In this document: positions 15,991-23,378 of the stretch, in pieces
Position numbering within the stretch: the stretch's first letter is position 1
Layout of the letters: each line of letters starts with the position of its first letter
NCBI RefSeq assembly: GCF_025567085.1
Contig: NZ_JAOQJN010000011.1
Coordinates: forward strand, 1-64,000
Direction: 5' to 3'
Origin: Bovifimicola ammoniilytica
GTDB taxonomy: Bacteria > Bacillota > Clostridia > Lachnospirales > Lachnospiraceae
Length of the DNA stretch: 64,000 nt
Notes under the pieces: model-generated
Told to the model about the DNA's origin: nothing
Database searches by the model: none
The model's input: the letters and a program-made list of their open reading frames with translations, nothing else
Position numbers and translations under genes: made by a program

Positions 15991-16017
15991 ACTGACCAAG
16001 CTATGCTACATAGAATT
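15991..16017 (+). promoter_or_regulatory. possible sigma-K-like promoter for the Cys-rich gene
   Basis: AC (15991-15992), 16-bp spacer, CATAGAATT (16009-16017), one base off the Bacillus sigma-K -10 pattern CATANNNTA. A short motif in AT-rich DNA, so weak. Confidence 0.25.
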
Positions 16018-16047
16018 TAGTGTAAACAAAATTTGGAGGATTTAAAA

Positions 16048-16272
16048 ATGAGTGATTTAGCTGCAACAAACTGTGGTGGAGGCTGTGGATGCGGAGACAA
16101 CAATAACAACAGCTGTATCTGGTTAATCCTTATCCTATTATGCTGCTGTGGTAATAATGGAAACTGGGGTAACAACGGCTGCGGATGTGAGAACAATAGC
16201 TGTATCTGGATTATCATCTTACTTCTCTGCTGTGGTGGCAATGGAAATGGCGGCTGCTTCTTAGGCTGCTAA
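16048..16272 (+). CDS. Cys/Gly-rich small protein with duplicated unit
   Basis: 74-aa protein with 15 cysteines and many Gly and Asn. It is made of two tandem units: NSCIWLILILLCCCGNN, a WGNNGCGC linker, then NSCIWIIILLLCCGGNG. Each has an Ile/Leu-rich hydrophobic core ending in a Cys cluster. This is the type annotated in Lachnospiraceae as chorion-class high-cysteine protein. A structural, disulfide-linked role in the spore coat, or a small membrane-associated protein, are both guesses. Start ATG 16048 is chosen because TTGGAGGA precedes it by 8 nt; an in-frame TTG at 16033 would use the SD as coding sequence. Confidence 0.8.
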   Translation: MSDLAATNCGGGCGCGDNNNNSCIWLILILLCCCGNNGNWGNNGCGCENNSCIWIIILLLCCGGNGNGGCFLGC

Positions 16273-16356
16273 TTTAAGTGATATTTCAAATATCATTATA
16301 ATCATTTAATGTGATGGCTGACAATATAGCGTATTATTTGTGAAATGGAGTTAATT

Positions 16357-16488
16357 ATGAAGAAAACAGACACAACTATAATAGAAACAGACACATCAAT
16401 TTTCGAATATGATATGGACTGTATAAAATGTATGATGTCTACTAATACGTTTATATTGTTAGTCTGCATTAAATATGCATCAATTTAA
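16357..16488 (+). CDS. putative 43-aa protein, unknown
   Basis: Short open frame starting MKKTDTTIIETDTSIFEY, then DMDCIKCMM and a hydrophobic tail with one more Cys (FILLVCIKYASI). TGGAG stands 6 nt before the ATG, good for translation. It lies in line between the Cys-rich gene and the 198-aa gene. The C-X2-C pair and a single hydrophobic stretch (about 31-38) are the only features. It could be a real small protein of this cluster or a decayed fragment; only conservation would tell. Confidence 0.4.
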   Translation: MKKTDTTIIETDTSIFEYDMDCIKCMMSTNTFILLVCIKYASI

Positions 16489-16566
16489 TTTTATTATCAT
16501 ATTTTTCATAAACTTTTCATAGTATTTAAAAAAATGAAAAACGCATAATGCAGAAATGAGTATCTG

Positions 16567-17163
16567 ATGAGTTCAAACGATTTATTTTCAAACAAGCCAC
16601 TTAATATTTTAAAGGCATCTCTGCCATATGTTCCATCTACTATGCAAAAAGTTATTTCCTATTATATAAAAATCGAGGAATTTAATATAATGAGAAATAG
16701 TTTTAATACCTCTCACGATAACTTGCTAAGTGCCTGCGATAATGGTTCTGATAATAATCATAAGAATAAACCTATTGAATTAATCAATGCCGTAAAGCCT
16801 TATCTTAATACCGAAGAAAAGAATTTAATCGATATGTTTATGAATATGGTAAATGCATTTAATATGTATAACACATATAAATCTTTAAATCTTCCTGCCC
16901 TACGTCCCGAGTCTTTTAATTTTAATAATCCGGATGGTCCAGTTTATAATTCGGGTAATAAATCTGACGCTTCTAACATAGAAAATGGCAGTTTTATTAA
17001 TGGTACAGATTATGATAATGACAATCCTAATAACAAACAGAGTAATTCATCACCTGACAATATTCCTGCTAATATTGATATTGATGCTTTGAAGAATATG
17101 CTTTCACCAAGCCAGCGTGCAATGTTTGACACTTATTCTTCCTTGCTTAATAAAAACAAATAA
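16567..17163 (+). CDS. unassigned 198-aa protein with internal duplication
   Basis: No family recognised. No signal or membrane segment; Asn/Ser-rich with a disordered linker at about 120-165. Residues 10-46 (KPLNILKASLPYVPS onward) and 68-104 (KPIELINAVKPYLNT onward) align as a repeat: KP-L/I, A, PY, then Ile and FN at equal spacing. The C-terminus (DIDALKNMLSPSQRAMF onward) resembles helical segments of the 91-aa product just downstream. The SD before the ATG is poor. The position behind the Cys-rich protein and 24 bp before another unassigned gene suggests one small sporulation-type cluster, which is inference. Confidence 0.7.
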   Translation: MSSNDLFSNKPLNILKASLPYVPSTMQKVISYYIKIEEFNIMRNSFNTSHDNLLSACDNGSDNNHKNKPIELINAVKPYLNTEEKNLIDMFMNMVNAFNMYNTYKSLNLPALRPESFNFNNPDGPVYNSGNKSDASNIENGSFINGTDYDNDNPNNKQSNSSPDNIPANIDIDALKNMLSPSQRAMFDTYSSLLNKNK

Positions 17164-17187
17164 AATCTTAATATGGAGAGTAATTTT

Positions 17188-17463
17188 ATGGATAACTATA
17201 ATAACATATCAGGAATTTCACCTGAAAAACTCAATCTTTTATCAGAAATTATAAGGCAGTCAGAAAATGTATCTTCCGAAAATCTCATACCATTTTTTCT
17301 GAATGCTGCCGCAACTGCCAATGCTAAAGGAATTAATTTCTCAGATGCCGAAACTGATGTTATAATAAATGCCTTAAAAACAAATATGACTAAAGAGCAG
17401 ATATCTAAATTAGATACCGTTAGAAAATTAGCAAAAATTATATCATCGAATCGTGCAGGCTGA
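17188..17463 (+). CDS. unassigned 91-aa helical protein
   Basis: Cytoplasmic-looking, predicted mostly helical (SPEKLNLLSEIIRQSENV, then FFLNAAATANAKGINFS, then TNMTKEQISKLDTVRKLAKII). No family recognised. Start 17188 has GGAGAG 8 nt upstream; an upstream in-frame ATG at 17173 would place the SD inside the coding sequence. It follows the 198-aa gene by 24 bp and ends before a related hairpin repeat and a terminator, so the two genes probably share a transcript. Confidence 0.7.
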   Translation: MDNYNNISGISPEKLNLLSEIIRQSENVSSENLIPFFLNAAATANAKGINFSDAETDVIINALKTNMTKEQISKLDTVRKLAKIISSNRAG

Positions 17464-17479
17464 TTTCCTGCACAATTTG

Positions 17480-17566
17480 ATTCTTACGTACTATGAAAAT
17501 TCGTTGAAATTGTTCTGGTAAGCAAAAACGCTCCGCAAGGATTGCACTGCGTCGGAGCAGAAAATG
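17480..17566 (+). repeat. type-B structured repeat, degraded copy
   Basis: Matches the element before thiS in the same order: a TCGTTGAAATTGTTCTGGTAAGC block, the A-run, then a CGCTCCGC...GTCGGAGC hairpin and AGAAAATG. The first palindrome is damaged (its 5' arm TTCTTACGTACTATG no longer pairs well) and the SD tail AATGAGG has become AATGTTT. No gene follows on the plus strand. Confidence 0.65.
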
Positions 17567-17591
17567 TTTCTATCGTAATCCGCCGCAGGCG

Positions 17592-17616
17592 AAGAATGTC
17601 GCAGGCGACATTCTTT
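17592..17616 (+). terminator. hairpin terminator after the small-protein cluster
   Basis: AAGAATGTCG (17592-17601), loop CAGG, CGACATTCTT (17606-17615), then T residues. GC-rich against its surroundings. Confidence 0.6.
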
Positions 17617-17657
17617 ATTCTAAATTAATTGTTCAAAATCAATTAATACTGAAACAG

Positions 17658-18380
17658 TCAGTGAAAATACTCAGACATCATACATACACCACTTGCCCCG
17701 GCATTTATCACTTCTTTCATATTATCTTTATTAATCCCGCCAACTCCGTACACTGGTATATCTGTCGATTTACAAATATTTTCAATAAAATCAAGTCCTC
17801 GCGGTACTTTACCTTTCTTACATTCAGTATTAAATATATGTCCTGCAATATAATAATCAGGTTTAAATCTGCATGTTTTCTCTATATCATTTATGGAGTG
17901 AATGGATATTCCAAATATTTCTATCTCTTTTTGTATATAATTAATAATATTATTAATCTCTGTATTGCTAACCCCGGTATAAATATTATTAATATTTTTA
18001 TCAGCAATATCGTTTCTGATACTATTAAAACTGCTATTTCGATTACCAAAATCAGATGTTTCCAGCTTATCTAATGTATAAACCGGCATATGTACATTTC
18101 TGCATCCTGTATTATTAATTATTTCAAATAATTCAAAGGTATTTTGTACATTTCCAAGGTTCATAATTATTTTCGTCTGCGTATCAGGAAATATATTATG
18201 TATATGAAGTTGAATATCATTTACAAATTTTATATATTCTTGTATCGATAAATCTTTTTCTCTTATAATAATGTATCTCACATTATCTTCTAATGCGGTA
18301 TCGATAGCTTCATCAAATGAACGATTCCTACAAAGTTTTCTGTTTGTGATAGCAATTATATTATTCATAGTATCAGACAT
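17658..18380 (-). CDS. thiE: ThiE/TenI-like thiamine phosphate synthase, divergent
   Basis: 240-aa TIM-barrel protein of the thiamine monophosphate synthase/TenI family. Motifs are NRKL near the start, IIIREKDLS, FGISIHS (the SxHS-type phosphate loop), YYIAGHIFNTECKKG (variant of the GPIFPTxTK loop) and VYGVGGINKDN. ThiE joins HMP-PP and the thiazole phosphate; TenI aromatises the thiazole. Variation in the motifs leaves open which role applies. The start at 18380 overlaps the thiH stop by 8 nt (ATGTCTGA), indicating translational coupling. Last gene of the thi operon. Confidence 0.75.
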   Translation of the reverse strand: MSDTMNNIIAITNRKLCRNRSFDEAIDTALEDNVRYIIIREKDLSIQEYIKFVNDIQLHIHNIFPDTQTKIIMNLGNVQNTFELFEIINNTGCRNVHMPVYTLDKLETSDFGNRNSSFNSIRNDIADKNINNIYTGVSNTEINNIINYIQKEIEIFGISIHSINDIEKTCRFKPDYYIAGHIFNTECKKGKVPRGLDFIENICKSTDIPVYGVGGINKDNMKEVINAGASGVCMMSEYFH

Positions 18381-19545
18381 AAATATATTCACTCATTACA
18401 GGTGTAAGTCCCTGTTTTTTTATTGCATTATATACCTCACTTACTGAACGTGAGTCAGAGATTTCAAACTGTTCATCACCTTTTTTCTCTTCTCCATGTC
18501 CGCCTACGCCTACTCCCACCCCTGCTGAAATCTTTGTTGCGGCAATATTTATTATATTATTTCTGAATCTTTCACACTCTCTTGTTGATATTGTTATGCT
18601 TGCAAATGGCATAAACAATCTGTAGGCACAGATTATCTGTAAAAGCTGTGGCTCATGGACATCTTTAGGATTAATCTTATCATTATTAATTATAGGCCTG
18701 AGTCTCGGACACGAAAATGCTATCTCTGCATGAGGGTACTTCTTTTGGATAAGATATGCATGTATTCCTGTTGCAAATGCATCTTTTCTAAAATCATCAA
18801 GTCCTAATAACGCTGCAAAACCAACTCCTCTCATTCCACCCATTAATGCTCTTTCCTGTGCATTAACTCTATAAGGAAAAATTCGTTTATGTCCTGCAAG
18901 ATGTAATGTCTCATACTTATCAGAATTATATGTCTCCTGAAATACAGTGACATAATCAGCACCACATTTATGTAAATAAGCATATTCATCAGAATTCATC
19001 GGATATACTTCTAAGCCAACTAATTTAAAATATTTTCTTGCTATTTTACAGGCTTCTCCGATATATTTCACATTAGACATTTTCTTACTCTCACCGGTAA
19101 GTAAAAGTATTTCTTCTAATCCTGTATCTGCAATTGCTTTCATTTCCTTTTCTATTTCTTCGTAAGTAAGTTTCGCCCTATGTATCTTATTATGACAGTT
19201 AAAACCACAATAGATACAATAGTTTTCACAATAATTTGCTATGTATAATGGCGTAAACATATATATGGAATTTCCGAAATGTTTTCTCGTTTCTATCTGG
19301 GCTTTTCTAGCCATCTCTTCTATATATCCAGATGCAGCAGGTGATAATAATGCCGCAAAATCTTCTGCACTAAGAACCTCTTTACTGAGTGCTTCTAAAA
19401 CATCGTCCTTAGTATATTCATCCGGATTGTATGCATTCATTTTGTTAATTACTTCATCAGCAATGCCAGAATCTATCACTTCCATATCAGGAAGATAATC
19501 CATATGATTAATTCGGTTTTCTTTTCTATTTTCTGCTATTTCCAT
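18373..19545 (-). CDS. thiH: 2-iminoacetate synthase ThiH (radical SAM)
   Basis: Cleaves tyrosine to dehydroglycine for thiazole synthesis, an oxygen-sensitive route used by anaerobes instead of ThiO. The 390-aa protein has the radical-SAM cluster Cys106, Cys110 and Cys113 (CENYCIYCG), preceded by TPLYIANY, and a C-terminal GVGVGGHGEEKKGDEQFEISD region as in ThiH. Its start at 19545 is directly preceded by the AATGAGG tail of a short type-A repeat copy, which supplies the SD. Downstream of thiG by 95 bp. Confidence 0.95.
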   Translation of the reverse strand: MEIAENRKENRINHMDYLPDMEVIDSGIADEVINKMNAYNPDEYTKDDVLEALSKEVLSAEDFAALLSPAASGYIEEMARKAQIETRKHFGNSIYMFTPLYIANYCENYCIYCGFNCHNKIHRAKLTYEEIEKEMKAIADTGLEEILLLTGESKKMSNVKYIGEACKIARKYFKLVGLEVYPMNSDEYAYLHKCGADYVTVFQETYNSDKYETLHLAGHKRIFPYRVNAQERALMGGMRGVGFAALLGLDDFRKDAFATGIHAYLIQKKYPHAEIAFSCPRLRPIINNDKINPKDVHEPQLLQIICAYRLFMPFASITISTRECERFRNNIINIAATKISAGVGVGVGGHGEEKKGDEQFEISDSRSVSEVYNAIKKQGLTPVMSEYIYV

Positions 19546-19549
19546 ATTT

Positions 19550-19625
19550 CCTCATTTCTGAGCGATTTCTCTTCTGCCATAAGTGCTATTTATTTTCGCT
19601 CCGAAACAAATAGCTATGTACAAAA
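19550..19625 (-). repeat. type-A structured repeat, short copy before thiH
   Basis: Minus strand: a GCTATTTGTTTCGGAGCGAA hairpin closed by AATAAATAGC, then CTTATGGCAGAAGAGAAATC and GCTCAGAAATGAGG. Compared with the 146-nt copies it lacks the first hairpin and about 35 nt in the third. The terminal AATGAGG is the SD for thiH. Confidence 0.75.
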
Positions 19626-19640
19626 TACTCGTATCGAAGA

Positions 19641-20426
19641 TTATTTTTCTAAAAATCCTGTAAGTGGTGATGATGCCTCCGAACCACTGTTTAACACACG
19701 ACCAGTCTTGGCTAAATATGCACTTCTTCCGGCTTCAATGGCTTTTCTGAATGCTTCAGCCATTAAAGGAATGTTTTTAGCTGTAGCAATTGCCGTATTA
19801 GACATTATCGCAGCAGCTCCCATCTCCATAGCTTCGCATGCCTGCGATGGCTTGCCTATTCCAGCATCTACTATTATTGGTAAATCAATTTCGTCAATTA
19901 GTATCTGTATAAAATCTTTTGTACAAAGTCCTCTGTTTGTTCCAATAGGTGCTGCAAGTGGCATAATTGAAGCAGCACCCGAATCTCTTAATGCTCTTGC
20001 AACATTTAAGTCCGGATACATATAAGGCATAACTACAAAACCATCTTTCACAAGTATTTCGGTTGCCTTGATTGTCTCATAATTATCAGGCAATAAATAC
20101 TTTGTATCTTTCATTATTTCTATCTTGATAAAATCACCACAACCTAATTCTCTTGCAAGTCTTGCTATTCTTACGGCTTCATCAGCATTTCTTGCTCCTG
20201 ATGTATTAGGAAGAAGTGTTACATTTTCTGGTATATAATCAAGTATATTTTCCATACTTGTACTATTAGCTCTTCTAAGTGCTAATGTAATTATCTCAGC
20301 TTTCGCATTCTCAACTGCTGACTTAATAAGTTCTAGCGAATACTTTCCTGAACCTAAGATGAATCGTGAATTAAACGAATGACCTCCGATTACTAATTTA
20401 TCATTTTCTTTTTCTGATATTGTCAT
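19641..20426 (-). CDS. thiG: thiazole synthase
   Basis: Forms the thiazole phosphate ring from DXP, dehydroglycine and ThiS thiocarboxylate. The 261-aa barrel has GGHSFNSRFILGSGKY at 14-29, the Schiff-base Lys101 in GDFIKIEIM, and the phosphate-binding IVDAGIGKPSQACEAMEMGAAAIMSNTAIA stretch (quoted by its key residues GxGxPS and the AxxxNTAIA end). Its DXP substrate is made by Dxs, encoded at 39.2 kb in this window. The gene is 86 bp after thiF. SD weak (GGAAAA). Confidence 0.95.
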   Translation of the reverse strand: MTISEKENDKLVIGGHSFNSRFILGSGKYSLELIKSAVENAKAEIITLALRRANSTSMENILDYIPENVTLLPNTSGARNADEAVRIARLARELGCGDFIKIEIMKDTKYLLPDNYETIKATEILVKDGFVVMPYMYPDLNVARALRDSGAASIMPLAAPIGTNRGLCTKDFIQILIDEIDLPIIVDAGIGKPSQACEAMEMGAAAIMSNTAIATAKNIPLMAEAFRKAIEAGRSAYLAKTGRVLNSGSEASSPLTGFLEK

Positions 20427-20512
20427 TTTTCCACATAATCTGATTAGTTTTATCTATCAGATTCCTTTCTTAATTCATTTTTATATAAACTTTTATTTAC
20501 ACTTTTTTAAAA

Positions 20513-21160
20513 TTATAAATCAACCTTGCCATCTGACAGAATCAGATTAGCTACGACATTTGCCTGATGCATAGCACAGGCACTCACCCGTGGAGACATA
20601 AGTGTTCCTTCAATTTCAATACCATTTTCTAAGTCACCACAGATATATAACCTATCTCCAAACTGTCTGGTTCTGATAAGATTAACGCTTTTTATACCTG
20701 CCATACCATTTCCGGAGATTATGATTTTATCTTCCGACTTTGATAATATTTCATCAATTATTTCAGATTTAGTCTCGCCTTTATCAAAGGCTTCACAGAT
20801 TATCTTATAATCTCCTAGAATTTCTAGCACATTTTTTCTTGTAATCCTGGTATTTATAGTATTAACCTTAAGATATGGATTGATTTCTGATATTTCTTCT
20901 TTAATACATTCTGTCTTATATCTTCCGATGTGTTCTAATCTGTAATTCTGTCTGAATATATTTGTGATATCCACAACATCGAAATCTACCAGAAGCATTT
21001 CACCAATCCCCATTCTTGCACACGCTATAGCAATATTAGAACCTAATCCACCCAATCCCATAATTGCAACTTTTGAATTAGTTAACTTAGCCTGTCCCTC
21101 TTTAGTGTGCCTAATCTCAAGTGCTTTTTTTATCTCTTCTCTTGTAATTATATCAGCCAC
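20513..21160 (-). CDS. thiF: ThiS adenylyltransferase ThiF (family 2)
   Basis: E1-like enzyme that adenylates the C-terminal Gly of ThiS. The 215-aa protein has the GLGGLGSNIA nucleotide motif at about 35-44, VDFDVVDITNIFRQNYR with the adenylating Asp and Arg pattern, and a short C-terminus without a Cys-rich zinc site, as in clostridial ThiF. The start is unusual. The annotated GTG (21158-21160) abuts and overlaps the GGAGGT SD with no spacing, whereas ATA at 21149-21151 has 7-nt spacing and ATT at 21146-21148 has 10. The true N-terminus is therefore probably 3-4 residues shorter. Confidence 0.9.
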   Translation of the reverse strand: MADIITREEIKKALEIRHTKEGQAKLTNSKVAIMGLGGLGSNIAIACARMGIGEMLLVDFDVVDITNIFRQNYRLEHIGRYKTECIKEEISEINPYLKVNTINTRITRKNVLEILGDYKIICEAFDKGETKSEIIDEILSKSEDKIIISGNGMAGIKSVNLIRTRQFGDRLYICGDLENGIEIEGTLMSPRVSACAMHQANVVANLILSDGKVDL

Positions 21161-21344
21161 CTCCTACAAACGTCACTACTTCTATTACATCATCAGCACC
21201 TGGAACATATTTACCATACATATTCTTCGGTATTATGTTCCCATTACATTCAACTGCTACATATTTTATTTTATAGCCATTATCTGTTAATAATTCTTCA
21301 ATATTCTTATATGTGGCAGCAGTTATTTTTCCATTTATTTTCAT
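21153..21344 (-). CDS. thiS: sulfur carrier protein ThiS
   Basis: 63-aa ubiquitin-like protein (MKINGKITAATYKNIEELL onward) ending VVTFVGGG; the terminal GG is thiocarboxylated and delivers sulfur to ThiG. Its last codons (GGA GGT GGC) also serve as the SD of thiF, with an 8-nt or shorter overlap. The start ATG at 21342-21344 is preceded by CAGAAATGAGGATT, the tail of a type-B repeat. No TPP riboswitch is visible upstream. Confidence 0.93.
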   Translation of the reverse strand: MKINGKITAATYKNIEELLTDNGYKIKYVAVECNGNIIPKNMYGKYVPGADDVIEVVTFVGGG

Positions 21345-21350
21345 AATAAT

Positions 21351-21433
21351 CCTCATTTCTGCTCCGCCGCAGTGTGATCTTCGCGGAGCTTTTTTGCTTA
21401 CCAGGACAATTTCAACGAAATTTCCTGGTAAGC
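21351..21433 (-). repeat. type-B structured repeat supplying the thiS SD
   Basis: Minus strand: a near-perfect hairpin (GCTTACCAGGAAATTTC / GAAATTGTCCTGGTAAGC), an A6 run, a second hairpin GCTCCGCG...GCGGAGC, then AGAAATGAGGATT leading into thiS. A related copy lies at 17480-17566. Confidence 0.75.
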
Positions 21434-21488
21434 AAAAAAGCCACACAAAAAGATACACCCAAGGTGGTGTACCCCTTCGTGTGACTTT
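21434..21488 (-). terminator. terminator after the Xaa-Pro aminopeptidase gene
   Basis: Long imperfect hairpin on the minus strand, AGTCACACGAAGGGGTACACC pairing with GGTGTATC...GTGTGGCT (outer and inner arms both match), followed by T6. It separates the aminopeptidase transcript from thi. Confidence 0.8.
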
Positions 21489-21567
21489 TGTCTGCACTCT
21501 GTGTGTTAAGATAGCATAATATTTTATATAAGTCAATATATAATAAGTCATATTTTTATTTTTATAT

Positions 21568-23358
21568 TTATATCTCTCTAGTAATTCTATCTAAGAATTC
21601 TTTCTCTTTACTGTCTAAAAATGGAGAAATTATTTTATTGACATTTTTGTGATAGTCATTTAAGAGCATTTTCTCATGCTCATCTAACATATCAATATTA
21701 ATTGCGTTTATGTCAAATGGTACTATTGTCAGGGTTTCAAATTCCATAAAACGTCCAAAATCATTTTTTTCTCTTTCTTTACATACAATCATATTCTCAA
21801 GTCGTATTCCGTATTTACCTGTTATATATACACCTGGCTCGTTAGATGTAATCATACCTGGTTCAATGACGGCACTCAGATTCTTACCTTTTCCAAGTCT
21901 CCATCTGATATTATTAGGTCCCTCATGTACATTCATAAGATATCCCACACCATGTCCTGTTCCATGATTGTAGTCAAGTCCTTTACGCCATAATGCACTT
22001 CTGGCAAGAATATCTAAGTTTGCACCCGTAAGCCCATATAGGAATTTCGCATCTCCAAGAGCTAAATTACCTTTAAGGACGAGTGTATAATTATCTTTTT
22101 CTTCTTTCGTAAGTTCTCCACAGGCTAGGGTTCTCGTAATATCAGTTGTTCCTTCAAGATAATGAGCACCTGTATCTATAAGAACAAATGATTTATCCTG
22201 CAATTCTATGTTTGATGCCTCATCAGGCGAATAATGTACGATTGCACCATGACTTCCATAAGCCAGAATAGCCTCAAAACTCTCTTCAATGAAGCCTTCC
22301 ATCTTTGAACGTTCCTCTAGTAATTTGTTCGCTATATCTAACTCAGTAATGCCTTTACTGATATTTTGATTAAACCAATATAAGAATTTGACATATGCAA
22401 TTCCGTCCTTAATATGTGCTTTGGCTTCATTTAGGACTTCTGTCTCATTTTTCATTGCCTTCATCTTAGTTGTCGGATTAACCATATTAAGAATCTTGCC
22501 TTTAAATAATTTCTTATATAACAGATAATTTATCTTATCAATGTCTGCAAGTATAGGTCTGCCTTTAGATATCAATATCATCTTAGGTAAATCATTATAT
22601 ATTTCATTATAATCCTTAATTTCAACATTTATCCCTTTAAGATATTCACTTATTTTAGAGACAGAACACTGATTGCAATAAAGTGTTATCTTACTGTCAG
22701 TTACTGTAAGATAGCTTAATAATAATGGACTATATTCTATATCATTTGCACGAATATTTAAAAGCCATGCTATATCATCCAAAGTTGTTATAATATGTCC
22801 ATATACATTTAATTCTGACATTCTGTCTCGCAATCTTTCTATCTTAGATACAGCACTTTCACCACTGTATTCTTCATCAAGTATAAATGCATCAGAACCC
22901 GGAAGTTCAGGTCTGTCCTGCCATATCTCGGCTGATAGATCTACATCTGATACAATACGTACTACTTTACCACAATTCTCAATCTTTCTTCTAAGATTAA
23001 TGACAGATGAAGCAACCATACATCTTCCGTCAAAGCCAAGAATCATATCATCTTCTAATCTGCTGAGCATAAACTCGTCAATTGTAGGAACACCCTCCAT
23101 TTCCGCTCTGTATAAAACAATCTCACTGTCTTTTAATTCATCTTCTGCCTGCAGAAAATATCTGCCGTCAGTCCAAAGTCCTGCTTCATTCATTGTTACA
23201 ATTAATGTTCCGGCTGAACCTGTAAAACCTGAAATGTATTCCCTTACTTTAAAATAATCACCTACAAATTCTGAACTGTGATAATCATCAGTAGGAATGT
23301 AATATATATCGATGTCGTGTTTTCTCATAACATCTCTTAATTCTTTGATTCTATCCAT
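21568..23358 (-). CDS. Xaa-Pro aminopeptidase (M24B, three-domain)
   Basis: 596-aa cytoplasmic metallopeptidase removing N-terminal residues before proline. It has two creatinase-like N-terminal domains (about 1-300) and a pita-bread catalytic domain. Dinuclear metal ligands are visible in DTGAHYLEGTTDITRT, NHGTGHGVGY with NVHEGP, ITSNEPGVYI and FETLTIVPFD. The length matches the large eukaryote-like aminopeptidase P form common in Lachnospiraceae rather than the 350-aa PepQ form. It is 20 bp downstream of the amylase gene and probably co-transcribed. Confidence 0.93.
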   Translation of the reverse strand: MDRIKELRDVMRKHDIDIYYIPTDDYHSSEFVGDYFKVREYISGFTGSAGTLIVTMNEAGLWTDGRYFLQAEDELKDSEIVLYRAEMEGVPTIDEFMLSRLEDDMILGFDGRCMVASSVINLRRKIENCGKVVRIVSDVDLSAEIWQDRPELPGSDAFILDEEYSGESAVSKIERLRDRMSELNVYGHIITTLDDIAWLLNIRANDIEYSPLLLSYLTVTDSKITLYCNQCSVSKISEYLKGINVEIKDYNEIYNDLPKMILISKGRPILADIDKINYLLYKKLFKGKILNMVNPTTKMKAMKNETEVLNEAKAHIKDGIAYVKFLYWFNQNISKGITELDIANKLLEERSKMEGFIEESFEAILAYGSHGAIVHYSPDEASNIELQDKSFVLIDTGAHYLEGTTDITRTLACGELTKEEKDNYTLVLKGNLALGDAKFLYGLTGANLDILARSALWRKGLDYNHGTGHGVGYLMNVHEGPNNIRWRLGKGKNLSAVIEPGMITSNEPGVYITGKYGIRLENMIVCKEREKNDFGRFMEFETLTIVPFDINAINIDMLDEHEKMLLNDYHKNVNKIISPFLDSKEKEFLDRITREI

Positions 23359-23378
23359 TTATTTCGCCACCATCTTGT

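Noticed and set aside
16017..16241. Minus-strand Pro/Gln-rich frame opposite the Cys-rich gene
   Set aside because: Reverse complement of Gly/Cys/Asn codons; no SD, composition artefact.
21158..21160. GTG as a confident thiF start
   Set aside because: Zero spacing to the SD; kept as coordinate only because no standard codon is better placed.
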